Shown one piece after another: positions 36,541 through 47,279 of a DNA stretch of 64,000 nt. Location: positions 58,777,850 to 58,841,849 of the forward strand of contig CM077645.1 in the NCBI GenBank assembly GCA_039707465.1, written 5' to 3'. The notes under the pieces were generated by a model that saw only the letters and a list, made by a program, of their open reading frames with translations, was not told where the DNA came from and made no database searches. Source of the stretch: Rhabdophis nuchalis. Its lineage: Eukaryota > Chordata > Lepidosauria > Squamata > Natricidae. Position 1 is the first letter of the stretch. Each line of letters opens with the position of its first letter. The translations under genes and the position numbers were made by a program.

Positions 36541-39162
36541 TCTTTCTAGCAATTACCTACTCTGTTCTTTAGCAGACCTACTAAATTGGTCCATAATTAT
36601 TCTCTTTTATAGATACTAGCTCCACCTTCTATTTGTTGCTCAGCCAGTACTAATCAGTTCAGTCGGCATTCAGCTCAAGAAATTAAAATAGATGCCCTAT
36701 CACCCACTATTTTGCATGTTTTTGTTTTAACCTGTACTGCTTTGGAATACATTATGCAATAACTTTTTTGTTTTGATCCTCAAAAGCAAATACAATGAAC
36801 CTGCAATGAACACTTTCAAGCATGCCTCATAATTATGGAGGAGGGGGCTGCTAACAAGCAAAAAAGTGGCATTTGGTATATTTAGGAGTTCAATCTATAT
36901 GTAAATTTCAGCCACATCCTCAAATGAAAAATAATTCACAACAATTTATGCATCCAGTTTATCATGCAATTCCTTTTGTCATTAATTAATGTTCACACAA
37001 TAGTGATGCCATATTTTATAAAACAACATCAAAGCATTTCAGAGGAGCCACAGAAAGTGGTCTTAGTCCTGCATGAATAAATAAGAACCCAATCAAACCT
37101 TTCTACACAGGGGAGGGTAGTGTTAGATTACATGCTTTTCAGTCATTCACAGGAAGGTCATATTAATGAAAGTTAAGGCTCAGAACTCACCAATTCCAGA
37201 GCTTCCTCTGTCTAGCATAAGAAGACCTTTCTTCTATGGCTCCAGGCTATGGAACGTTCTCCTGCAATTGTCAAACATCAGTTTCTTCAAGGTGAACTGA
37301 CAATCGCTTCTAAAATAGAGCCAGAGAACTATGGTCTTTGAATTCTAAGGCTTTATAGTTACAGCTGCTCTCATATCTTTCATTTGTCAAGTTAAATAAA
37401 CACTAATTCTTCTCTAAACAAGTTGCTTATTAATTCTTTCAAAGATAAGAGACCGCATGCTTTCAAAACTTGCTTTTCCTGCAATCACCAATCCCAACCA
37501 CAGAGTTCCCACCAACAGAGGCATGCTGCCAATGAATGTGTAGTTACCAGTGTATTTATAAAACCATGTGCTGCATTTCTCTAATTATTAAAATGCTTCA
37601 CGCAACACATTCTGAAAATTCAGCATTCATTGTAAAATAGGGAATCTAGAAAAATGGAAATATTTATAAGAAAATCTTAATTTCATGACTGATGAGAGCT
37701 AATATGTTAAGAATTAATTTTCACAAACAGGTCCATATTTACATAGCAAGTTAAATAGTTTATTTACAATCAAATTCATAAAGAGTCTTCTTTAAAGGCA
37801 AGGAATAGGTAACCAGGTATATATGAATAGTTGATAAATTCTGAATGTTCATATTTACTTCCTATTCATATTTTTTTGCTACAGCTTGAAACAATAGTGC
37901 AGCGATATTCAGACCTGTATTTGAATGCAAAATGTATTTTCTGAAAAATATACTTCATGTGGTTTATTTGAGTTAAAAGCATATTGTTCTGCATACATAC
38001 AAGCTATTCTTACAAATGTGGCTTTTTTTCCAAGTTCAGCAAGAAACATAGCTGTCTGAGAAACTAAGGTTTTCATTTTCAGACTTCATTTGATTTTTCT
38101 GGTGCATACAGAGGAGATGAAAACACATGAATTATATTCTAATTTTGAAGGAACATGGAGGTATTTGAATACATTCAGATTACCAGGTACAGTTTAAGGT
38201 CTTGATATTAAAATTTATCATCTACCCATGGGTGGAAATACTTCTTAACTATCAAGGTTTGTCTGTAAATAGTTGGTAGTTCAGAATCCATTTCTCATCT
38301 ATTTCCTTTAGATATGTTAGACCAGTGTCCAATTTCCAGCTCACACAAATTGACTGAAAAATCTGAAAGTCGAAATTCAACCTACCTGGAAGTCACTCTA
38401 GCTTAGAAATGAGACCTTTTTCAAAAGTTTTACCAACTGCATATTCATCTGGAGTCAGCATTTATCATTATTTCCAACTTTGGTGCCTGAGGATACCTTC
38501 AGTTTGTTGCTTATAAGTTGATTAATTTAACATTTTCTCAACTGAAATATTTTCAGGTCTCCATAAAACAGGTTGGATTTGAAAGCCGTTAAACATGAAG
38601 GGGGATATTAACTAGAAGAAGTTCTGATATTTTCAGAACCTTTCTGAAAAAGGAAAACAATGAAAAAAAGGGAGGAACACCTAGTGTGAATCTTGACTGA
38701 AGAAACAGGTTTATTAAAAAGTGAATTTTCTTTATGTAATCAGAAATCTAAAATTACAACAAAGCAAAAAAAAAAAAATCTAGCAAAGTCTGAAGGAATA
38801 AAGGAATTATTATGGGATGGAAACCTCCTACTGCATCAGTGAGAAAAATCAGAAATCAAAGTCATATTTGAAATTTATTATATAGCAAACTACCATTCAA
38901 AATATAACTGGGGAATATTGAAATCTGTTTTGAACCAGCCCTTTGTCTTGAACATTTTACAGTTAATAAATTCCTTAGGGATTTCACATTACTGCAGTCT
39001 GATATTTTGCCATTAGCCACATGGAAGGGTAGGCTCCAAACAACTCTTTATGCAGAAAAGATTTATCCCTGTCAGTACAGAACATTGAGTTACTGACCCA
39101 CATTTTACTCGATTGTAATTCCTCTAGAGATACTTGGAGCAAACTGCTAACACCCTTCATTA
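36541..39162. other. Unique DNA, no gene seen
   Basis: No exon supported. Around 37190-37310 a weak resemblance to an old L2 C terminus was noted but not called. A-run at about 38769-38780. Confidence 0.5.
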
Positions 39163-39170
39163 GACTAATC

Positions 39171-39276
39171 CAGGGGTGGGCAAACTTTGCAACTTTAAGT
39201 CTGAAGGACTTCAGCTCTCAGACTTCTGGGAGCTGAAGTCCTTCAGACTTAAAGTTGCAAAGTTTGCCCACCCCTG
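39171..39276. mobile_element. hAT-like palindromic MITE, 106 bp
   Basis: Perfect 8-bp duplication GACTAATC at 39163-39170 and 39277-39284. Termini CAGGGGTGGGCAAACTTTGC and its exact complement; the whole element is nearly one perfect hairpin with an asymmetric centre. Confidence 0.95.
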
Positions 39277-39284
39277 GACTAATC

Positions 39285-39926
39285 CCTACATGTCTTTTAT
39301 GTGACGCTCCCCTTGACAAACAATGACTCCCAAATAACACTAGCTGTTGCTAAATTTGCATTTACAGTTTCCAGAGCTCATACTTTGCTCTCAATACATT
39401 AATCTGGCATTGATTAGTGGCTGTATTAAATTGGTATTGTTTATATTACTGTAGTACATGGCATTTTGTTTTAATGTTCTACTAGATCTTTGGTGGGTTA
39501 TAAAGAATGCAGTCAAATTATTTATTAGAGTTGATGAAGAATGCTGACCATGAGACAAAGGATTGTCAGAAAGGAGGGTCTTTTTCATAAATCTAAGCAT
39601 TCCATCAAGCATCAGGCTTCAAATAAATAACAAAATAATAAATAACAATTGCAACAATGTCTGCAAACAAGACAGTGTGAAATTCTGTTATAATATTGCA
39701 TAGTATAATATAATAAAATCACATCTCTATCCCATTTAATTGAGATGGTTCAAGACCACATGAAACCAGGATTGTGAGCAAACCTCCCAATAAAACTTCT
39801 CACTCAATAAAATTTCTCCATTTCATTTCGGCTGGGAATACTTTCTATTAGATTATTAATAAATTAAGCAAGACACCATTAAACTGGATTGCAGGTGCTA
39901 TTCTGAGAATGGAGGAGATACACATA
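39285..39926. other. Unique DNA, no gene seen
   Basis: No exon or recognised repeat. Confidence 0.5.
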
Positions 39927-39934
39927 TTCTAACC

Positions 39935-40091
39935 CAGGAGTGGGCAAACTTTGCAACTTTAAGTCTGAAGGACTTCAGCTCCCAGACTTCTCCAGCCAGC
40001 TTTGCTGAAAGTCTGTCACAGCTTTGCTGGCTGGAGAATTCTGGGAGCTGAAGTCCTTCAGACTTAAAGTTGCAAAGTTTGCCCACCTCTG
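39935..40091. mobile_element. hAT-like palindromic MITE, 157 bp
   Basis: Perfect 8-bp duplication TTCTAACC at 39927-39934 and 40092-40099. Same terminal and inner arm sequence as the 39171 copy, with a longer centre (CCAGCCAGCTTTGCTG and its complement). Confidence 0.95.
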
Positions 40092-40423
40092 TTCTAACCT
40101 GTATTGTCCTTCATTTCTGTCCACAATTTTGAACTTCTGTTAAGAACCGCATCTTCTTTTCCCTCACTCTTATGTAGCAATTTTAGGATATTGTATTTTC
40201 TATCAAAGTATGGCTATGATCTCGAAGTAGTTCAGGAGTGTCTAGGTAGGTAGATTACATTAAAATAAATATTATTTTAAGGATCATTATTGTAACAAAG
40301 ATCTATGAACATCATAGAACCATAGTTTTGCAAGGGACCTTTGAGATCTTCTAGTCTAACACCCTGCCAAGGCAGGAGCCAGGCAAGTTGTCTAATCTTT
40401 TCTTGAAAACCTCGAGTGATGGG

Positions 40424-40676
40424 TGTTGCATACGACACCCGCTTGAATTCCCCGGCAACAGCCAGTCGCGTCTGATTGTTTAAGACGCGACTGGCTGCAG
40501 CCGAAGCGGGAGACGCGCCGATTGGCCGGCGTTCTGACAGCTCTACATAAAAGAGCTGTCAGAGCGAAGGCGCGCGCTTTTTGTTCTTGTAACTCACCGT
40601 TACTGTTCTGCTGTTAATTCTACAATAAAGAGCCGTTGGATCTGCCGGGTTCTGGACCCTTCTTGACATCTTAACA
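40424..40676 (+). repeat. Left LTR, 253 bp
   Basis: Begins TGTTGCATACGACACC and ends CATCTTAACA. Contains a CCAAT-type word in inverse (ATTGG, 40521), a TATA-like ACATAAAA (40545-40552) and AATAAA (40624-40629), giving the U3-R-U5 order. Two hairpins: 15-bp perfect arms 40459-40473/40483-40497, and 11-bp arms 40534-40544/40552-40562 whose loop holds the TATA-like word. Confidence 0.95.
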
Positions 40677-40677
40677 C

Positions 40678-40689
40678 TGGCGACGAGGA
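40678..40689 (+). promoter_or_regulatory. Primer binding site (tRNA-Ser-like)
   Basis: TGGCGACGAGGA starts one base after the LTR and is the complement of the 3' end of vertebrate tRNA-Ser(GCT) with CCA (ending CCTCGTCG plus CCA), from memory of that tRNA. Twelve consecutive matches. Confidence 0.75.
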
Positions 40690-40816
40690 CTGGGGCCCGG
40701 CGTCGATCCTCCTATCCGTAACTCTTCTCCCTGCGGGAACGAAGAGACGCTTCAATCTCCGTGCCGGAGAAATAAAATTCTCCTCACGCTCTGGGCTCGC
40801 ATCTCCGCTCGCCCTC

Positions 40817-43117
40817 ATGGCTACCCTTCCGCCATTTGCTACCTATGACCCGTCGGTGGAGTCCTGGGAGGCTTTTCTGTCTAGGTTCGAATGTTTCCTG
40901 CTCACCGACGTCAACGGGGAAATCACCCCCGCCCGCCGCCTCGGCCTGTTCCTTGGTTGCGGTGGCCGTACCGTCTTCGCCGTGGCTCGGAACATTGCCG
41001 CCCCTGCCGCTGTACAGGACTTGGACTGGGGGGTCCTACAGGCCCGCCTCAAGGCCCACTTCGCTCCGGCGCCCTCCAAAATTTCCCGCCGCTGCGCGTT
41101 CCGTCAATGCCGGCAGCAACCTAATCAATCGGTTGCGGACTTTCTACAGTCTCTACGGGCCGCCGCCTTGCTCTGTGACTTTCCGGCCCCATTCCTAGAT
41201 GAGTCCCTGCTCGAGCAGCTCATCACTGGGCTCAAGGACGTCAAGCTCCGCCGCAGGCTCCTGGCCCGCTCGGACGTCACCCTGGAGCAGGCCATTGAAG
41301 ACGCCAGGGCCGCGGAGCTGGCGGATGCCACATCTGAACTTTACCTCGGCCAGCAGGCCCCGCAGCTTCCATCCCCGAGGGCCTGCCTCGTCAACGAACT
41401 GGCACCCCTGGAGCTGTTCGATGACGGCCCTCCCTTTGACAGTGTGGCACGCCTCCAGACCTCCGGCCGGGGCGCCCCCAGACCGAACTACCCCCGCCAG
41501 GGGTCCACTACCTGCGCCGGGTGCCGGGGCGCCCATGCCAGGAGCGTGTGCCCCTTCAAAGAAACCATATGCCGTCGGTGCAACAGACGGGGCCACATCG
41601 CCCGTGCTTGCCGCGCTGACCTCTCCCGCCAAACGGCCCCTCGCCCTACAGCGGACGCCCCGACTTTGGCTCCGACTTACGGCAGACGTCCCCCGGGCCG
41701 CCGCCAAGCTTCCAAAGCTGCCTGCTACGCCACGATGGATGCCAGGGACACCATCCCCATCGACGTTGACGACCGTAGGCGCTATGTCTGGTGGCCACGC
41801 ATGGACGAGGAGGTGGCTGCCTTCGTTGGCGCGTGCCAGGCATGCCAGGCCTCCCGCCCCGCACCCCCTTCTGCCCCTTCCCGTCCCTGGGATGCTCCCA
41901 AGTCCCCGTGGGCCCGTGTCCACATCGACTTCGCGGGCCCGTTTCACGGCCGGACCTTCCTGGTGGTGGTGGACGCCTACTCCCGCTGGGTGGAGGTCGT
42001 TCTCATGGCCTCTACCACAGCGGAGAGCACTGTGCTTGCGCTTCGGCGCCTATTTTCCACGCACGGGTTGCCGGACACCCTGGTCTCCGACAACGGCCCA
42101 CAATTTCACTCTTCCACCTTCCAGGAATTCCTGGTCTCCTTGGGGATCCGTCACGCGCCCACCGCCCCCTACCACCCTGCCACCAATGGCCGGGCGGAAC
42201 GGGCCGTTCGCTCGGCTAAGGAGGCCCTCGGTAGGTTGGAGGGGGGGGATTGGCAGGCAAGGGTAGATGCTTACCTTTTAGGTCAGCATTCTACGCCTTG
42301 CCCGGCATCAGGGAAAAGCCCCGCGGAACTGCTGATGGGCCGCCGCCTGAGAACCGAATTGGACCGACTGCACCCACTCTACAACGAGGTGCAGCCGTGC
42401 AACCTGGGGGTTCCCCCTCCCCGCCTCTTCTTCGTAGGCGAAGCCGTCTACGCCCGGAACTTCGCCGGAGACCCCCGATGGGTCCCCGCAACCATTACCG
42501 CACTAACCGGGCCGTGCTCTTATAGGGTTCGAAGACCTGACGGATCCGAGTGGCGGCGCCATGTGGATCAACTAAGGTGCCGCCACCCAGCACCGGACGA
42601 TCCACTTCCCCGGCCTCCTACAACGGAATGGGCGACCGACATCCCGCTCAGCGACCTGTTCCCCGTTGCCGGACTCTCCCCGGGGCTGATGGCGCAGGAA
42701 CAGCCCTGCCTGGGGAGGCCCAGACCCACTCTCCCCATTGCCGGACTCTCCCCGGGGCTGACGGCGCAGGAACAGCCCTGCCTGGGGAGGCCCAGACCCA
42801 CCGTATGCACTCCAAAACACTCATTAAATACTCCACCGAACTCCGCCCAGGACTTCTCAGGCCCGGCCTACCCGTCCCCTGCACGCCAAGGGCTTGACTC
42901 CATCTCAACCCCGTACGACACGCCCCCTCGCCCCATCCTACCTGATTCGGAGGCTTCCGGGACTTTGCCAGGCTGCGATGACGCAGTCCGGAGCTACACC
43001 CCCGGCAGGGAGGAGCTCACATGGACACGTCGTCCTCCTCCAGCTCCTGAAGACATTCTGAGGCGCTCGGGGCGGAGCCGACGCAGCCCCGCCTACCTCG
43101 GCGAGTACGTATGCTAA
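40817..43117 (+). CDS. In-frame Gag-integrase fusion protein of mini-Gypsy (766 aa)
   Basis: One uninterrupted frame from the first ATG after the leader. Residues 1 to about 230 are a Gag capsid-like region (with SWEAFLSRFECFL near the start). CAGCRGAHARSVC (233-245) is a variant knuckle and CRRCNRRGHIARAC (252-265) a canonical CX2CX4HX4C zinc knuckle. At about 300-322 the sequence passes straight to integrase: YVWWPRMD (323-330), C340 and C343 of the HHCC zinc domain, then catalytic D371 (HIDFAG), D425 (SDNGPQF) and E461 (NGRAERAV), which is exact D,D(35)E spacing. A GPY/F-like module follows (TGPCSYRV, about 564-571, then RHVDQLR). The two histidines of HHCC and all of protease, RT and RNase H are missing. 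The C-terminal tail is proline-rich with a duplicated 24-residue block. No stop or shift in 766 codons, so translation is plausible; function is unknown. Confidence 0.9.
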   Translation: MATLPPFATYDPSVESWEAFLSRFECFLLTDVNGEITPARRLGLFLGCGGRTVFAVARNIAAPAAVQDLDWGVLQARLKAHFAPAPSKISRRCAFRQCRQQPNQSVADFLQSLRAAALLCDFPAPFLDESLLEQLITGLKDVKLRRRLLARSDVTLEQAIEDARAAELADATSELYLGQQAPQLPSPRACLVNELAPLELFDDGPPFDSVARLQTSGRGAPRPNYPRQGSTTCAGCRGAHARSVCPFKETICRRCNRRGHIARACRADLSRQTAPRPTADAPTLAPTYGRRPPGRRQASKAACYATMDARDTIPIDVDDRRRYVWWPRMDEEVAAFVGACQACQASRPAPPSAPSRPWDAPKSPWARVHIDFAGPFHGRTFLVVVDAYSRWVEVVLMASTTAESTVLALRRLFSTHGLPDTLVSDNGPQFHSSTFQEFLVSLGIRHAPTAPYHPATNGRAERAVRSAKEALGRLEGGDWQARVDAYLLGQHSTPCPASGKSPAELLMGRRLRTELDRLHPLYNEVQPCNLGVPPPRLFFVGEAVYARNFAGDPRWVPATITALTGPCSYRVRRPDGSEWRRHVDQLRCRHPAPDDPLPRPPTTEWATDIPLSDLFPVAGLSPGLMAQEQPCLGRPRPTLPIAGLSPGLTAQEQPCLGRPRPTVCTPKHSLNTPPNSAQDFSGPAYPSPARQGLDSISTPYDTPPRPILPDSEASGTLPGCDDAVRSYTPGREELTWTRRPPPAPEDILRRSGRSRRSPAYLGEYVC
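42661..42804 (+). repeat. 72-bp tandem duplication inside the ORF
   Basis: Units 42661-42732 and 42733-42804 are nearly identical; each encodes 24 residues including AGLSPGL and AQEQPCLGRPRPT. The duplication keeps frame and lies downstream of the integrase domains. Confidence 0.95.
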
Positions 43118-43139
43118 TGGGCCCGCATGCGTACTCGCT

Positions 43140-43152
43140 GGGGGGGAAGGAG
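43140..43152 (+). promoter_or_regulatory. Polypurine tract
   Basis: GGGGGGGAAGGAG immediately precedes the right LTR, the expected site for plus-strand DNA priming. Confidence 0.9.
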
Positions 43153-43405
43153 TGTTGCATACGACACCCGCTTGAATTCCCCGGCAACAGCCAGTAGCGT
43201 CTGATTGGTTAAGACGCGACTGGCTGCAGCCGAAGCGGGAGACGCGCCGATTGGCCGGCGTTCTGACAGCTCTACATAAAAGAGCTGTCAGAGCGAAGGC
43301 GCGCGCTTTTTGTTCTTGTAACTCACCGTTACTGTTCTGCTGTTAATTCTACAATAAAGAGCCGTTGGATCTGCCGGGTTCTGGACCCTTCTTGACATCT
43401 TAACA
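43153..43405 (+). repeat. Right LTR, 253 bp
   Basis: Same length as the left LTR with two substitutions; AATAAA at 43353-43358. The 43196 change (A for C) breaks one pair of the 15-bp hairpin. Confidence 0.95.
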
Positions 43406-44456
43406 ATGGGAGCACCTACAACTCTGAGAAGCAAATTGTTTCATTGATTTATCATTCTTAATGTTAGGAAATTCCTCCTAATCCCAGGCTAAATCTCCCT
43501 CTGAGAAGCTTCCATCCATTGCTTCTTGTCCTTTACTCAGCTGTTATGGAGAATATATAGATGCTCTCTTCCCTGTGACAGACTTTCAAATATTGGAAAA
43601 CTGCTATCATTACCCTTCAAGCCTTCTCCTCATTAGGCTAAGCATACATAATTCCCTTAGCCATTCATCATGATTTAGCCTCCAGACCTATCATTTTTGT
43701 TGTTTTTCTTCGTACTCAGTCTAGGGCTTCGGCATCTTTTTTGAATCCTGGTTAGCAGAACTGGATGCAGTACGCCAAGTGTGCTCTCACCAGTGCAGTA
43801 CTTTCCATGATCTTGATCCTAGCCCTCTGTTGATACAGCCTAGAACTATGTCACTTTTTTCCACAGCTGTAGCACACTGCTTACTTATACATAAGAGGTG
43901 ATCCACTAGATCTTCTCACAGTTATTATTATTATAAGCCGGGTACCTCATATTGTGTTCTTATGCATTTTGTTTTTCCTACCTAAGTTTTCTCATGACTG
44001 AACTGAATCTTGCTGGATGGAGTCCAATGCTCAAGTCTGCCAATATCCTTCTGAATCTTGGAGTCTATCTTACAAAGTGTTGGCAATTCCCCCAGCCTGG
44101 TGTCATCTGAAAATCTGATGAGTTCCTCTTCTATTCCCTCATTAGATCCCCTGATCTAGATTATAAAGTTGTGGAAGAACACCAAGCCCAAGAAAGAACC
44201 TTAAGGTACCTCATTGTATGCTTCCCTCTGTATAAATATATCTTCATTGATTGTGGCTGGTCAGCCAGCTGTGAACACATTTGGTGGTGGTACACATTGT
44301 TCTAGCTTATTGAGAAAAAGGCTGTGGTCTACTTTGTCAAATGCCTTATTGAAGTCAAAGTATTCTCTATCCACAGCATTTCCCTGATCCGCTAATTTAG
44401 TCCCTTTATCAAAGAAGACAATAAGGTTTGTGATGCCTCTTGTGTCAGTGAAAGAA

Positions 44457-47279
44457 AGCTAAATTCATCTACTAAAGCACATGATGCTCTAAGGACAGAG
44501 AAATCTGGAGTAGAATCCCCCTGCGGATGTGTCCTTGGTTAAAACAGCATTCTAGGATATTGTGACAAAAAGAAAAACCCCTCAACAATCAATGCTTGTA
44601 AGGATACACATTTTTTATTAGTTGCAGCAAATCAACTTCATCTTTAGAATTCTTTTAATTAAAAGACAGAAGGAAACATTGTTAATAAAATACATTGTCC
44701 TCAAACTGTAACTGTGCTCTTCTGATGGCTATCTGGCCAAGCTGCAATCACAGTTTACTAGTTCCTTTTCTTTCTAAATCTGAAACTTCCCTCTTTACCA
44801 TACAAGTTCACTTCTGCTTGACTGATTAAATCTGATGGACTTGCAGCCCAGTGTCTTACCAACATAGGTCAAATAGCCTCCTTTCAACAGATGAAACAAA
44901 GCATCTAAAAGCATTGATTCCTGATAAGACAGCAGTTCTTATATCATGGCAAACTATAGAACTGTCTAAAGAAATGACTTCATAGGATCAATACTCTGAA
45001 ACAGATACAAGATTTGAACTAAGGCATTGTGCAGTCAGATGGGGTAACACATTGTCAAAGCTCTTATTGCTGTTTCTGCAATTTAAAGAAAGCATCTCAG
45101 ATGTAGTTAACTGGCTCAGGGAAATGAAAGGACCCAAACAGCTGTAAAAATGCAGTTTTGAACTCTCCAAACTCTCCATTATTACATGACCTCCTTTTAT
45201 CTTTAGTGACCAAAATTATCCTCACAGGCACTTAATTGTTGAAGCCTGTACTCAAGAGAGCATGCAGAGCTTAGGGCACACACTGTTACCATTAAAACTA
45301 GAAGGCTTAATGGTCAACTAATATTAATAAAACTGTTTACCTTAAATCTAGATGTAGGAGGCATTCGGTCACTTCATTACAATACTTTAGAGCTGCATCT
45401 AAATTAGGGTTATTGTTGCTGGGCTGCAAAACTCTGGATAAGCACTAAATAATGTTAGTTTTCAGTATGTTTTTAATGTCTTTTAGGGGTCATTTGAGGT
45501 TTTAGAAGCTCTAATCTAATTTTTTTAATCCCAAGCCGTTTGAAGTCTTTGCTTGAAATGTTGGGACCTGAACAACAGAATTTTGATTTAAGTCCAAGAT
45601 TTAGCTGGAAAAATAGGCTGGCTTTATCTTTGAATGTTGTCCAGAGCATACTTCTCTCTATAGAGGGAGAAGGAAGAATATGTAATGTCAATTTAACCAG
45701 CCTGGAATTCTTTGCTTCCACTTCTTCATCCACAAATTGTAATACCAATTTCTGTGATAAATGGAGGGGGGGGGGCATTTCCACAGGCTCTATCAAACAG
45801 GAGATTAATCAGGAGATTAGAATTTTTATAGCTGAGCTTTCTACTATTTAATAGTTTTCACTGAATAAGAAATACGAAATAAGAAATGAAATATGTTACA
45901 AACAATAAAGGAAAAAGAAAGAAAAATATATTATATCACATCTACTCTTATTGCACCTTATGAATTACTTCCAACATTCAGTTTCAGGGTTTTTTCTCTT
46001 TCATAACATGAAGTCACTCCAAAACATATTATGAATCCAGCCAATTCTCTAGTATTATGTTTCTCTTTTGAATCTCATGTTCATATACAGACAGACAACA
46101 CAACTACCACGCATGAATGCTCCTCTCGGATTGAAACGTCTGCTAGAAGGGTGAATAGGTCTGCTTACTGTCAAACTAAATACACTACATGACTTCAGAA
46201 ATTGCTTCTGCCTTGTAATCTCCCATCGGCAGGAGTAATCAGCAGTGAAAGTGCAGGAAAGAAGGTAGTGCTTAAGCCACCTGCAGCTTGAAATAGTATT
46301 GCTCATATGTGCATTTGGCAGGCCTCTTCAAACTCATATTTGTGACAAAGTCTGCATTAGAAAATTTGGAAAGAGAGATCATATCAGAGGTAATTGTTTT
46401 ATAATCTATGTATTAAATTGAAGCAATGCACTACTGTGATGCAAGCCAACCCAGCAATGCAAAGCAAACACAACAACATTTCCTATTACCATCGCCTTTT
46501 TCTTGTCTAAACAAAATGAGTCATTGGAATACTTATTTATTTGTTTGTTTCTCTGTATTTGTTTACAAACACAATACTAGTACAATAGTATTGTACTCCA
46601 ATCAGTCTTTTTGTCTTGAATTTGTCTTTAATTACTGACTAATAAGGGGAAAGAACTAGCAGTGCTGACATGAACTTGCTGCAGCATACTCCAGTGACAA
46701 TTAACTGGAAAATGCATTGCAAAAGTCACTCTGATCTGATTATACAGTTTAAATCTTTGATATTCAACTGTATAATGAGATCAGAGTGACTTTTGCTATG
46801 CTTAAAAATCCCCTTTTGTCATGTTTACTTTTTACTAATGCATCTGAAAATATGAATGAATCATAATTACTAGTTATTAAACTTCTGGAAAAAATTAAAT
46901 ATGATCAATTGATGTAATTAGAAATCCTTTCCTAATTACCTAAATGGTTATTAAAGAATCAAAGCAGGAGAATTAGATGCCTCGTGTCATATGTAAAATC
47001 GAAGTCTGGGGATATCTAACACATTTGTTCAATATTTTCTTGAACAAATGCAGCATTTCCAGATTTTGTGGCATGCACACAGAAGATCTTTGCATTTCAT
47101 TTTAACAAAGCTGCTCTCAGGGCAGAAAATGATTGGTGCCACTGGTTTCAGAGCCACACTTGGATGTTCATGACATACTGAAGACTACAGTCCAAAAGTG
47201 TGTATGGCAAGTGTTCAGGTTCCTTGTGTTATGGTTAGGTTAAGTTGATACCACATCCCACTGCAAAGGTGAAGAACCT
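44457..47279. other. Unique DNA, no gene seen
   Basis: No exon or recognised repeat other than a G run at about 45766-45776 and the hairpin at 46714-46801. Confidence 0.5.
46714..46801. repeat. Hairpin, 36-bp arms, 16-base loop
   Basis: Arms 46714-46749 and 46766-46801 pair at 34 of 36 positions. It could be a short MITE or a transcribed hairpin; no target duplication was recognised. Confidence 0.85.

Larger units (their letters stand above)
40424..43405 (+). mobile_element. Mini Ty3/Gypsy LTR retrotransposon lacking PR-RT-RH
   Basis: Complete-ended element of 2,982 bp: two 253-bp LTRs, primer binding site, leader, a single gag-integrase ORF, polypurine tract. It is flanked by the 5-bp duplication ATGGG (40419-40423, 43406-43410). 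The LTRs start TG and end CA and differ at two sites (C/A at 40467 vs 43196, T/G at 40479 vs 43208), so insertion was recent. Autonomous relatives carry protease, RT and RNase H between Gag and integrase; here that block is missing. It therefore cannot copy itself but retains the cis elements for mobilisation by a relative. The body is very GC- and CpG-rich against AT-rich surroundings. Confidence 0.95.
40310..44456 (-). mobile_element. Decayed CR1 LINE, split by the Gypsy insertion
   Basis: The pieces 40310-40423 and 43411-44456 join across the Gypsy element to give a continuous minus-strand CR1: 3'UTR (AGATCTTCTAGTCTAACACC, plus strand), then RT C-terminal equivalents, then near 43.8-44.4 kb the stretch corresponding to the FADD-containing and SKAFD-containing regions (CAAATGCCTTATTGAAGTCA on the plus strand). 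Many stops. It predates the LTR element. Confidence 0.75.

Noticed and set aside
37190..37310. Possible old L2 C-terminal fragment (GCTCCAGGCTATGGAACG)
   Set aside because: Too short and diverged to separate from chance.
41195..41947. 250-codon open frame on the minus strand of the Gypsy
   Set aside because: Antisense shadow produced by GC-rich codon bias.
41199..42266. 355-codon open frame overlapping the Gypsy ORF in another frame
   Set aside because: A shadow of the GC-rich gag-integrase ORF; low-complexity Pro/Arg/Ala/Ser composition with no motifs.
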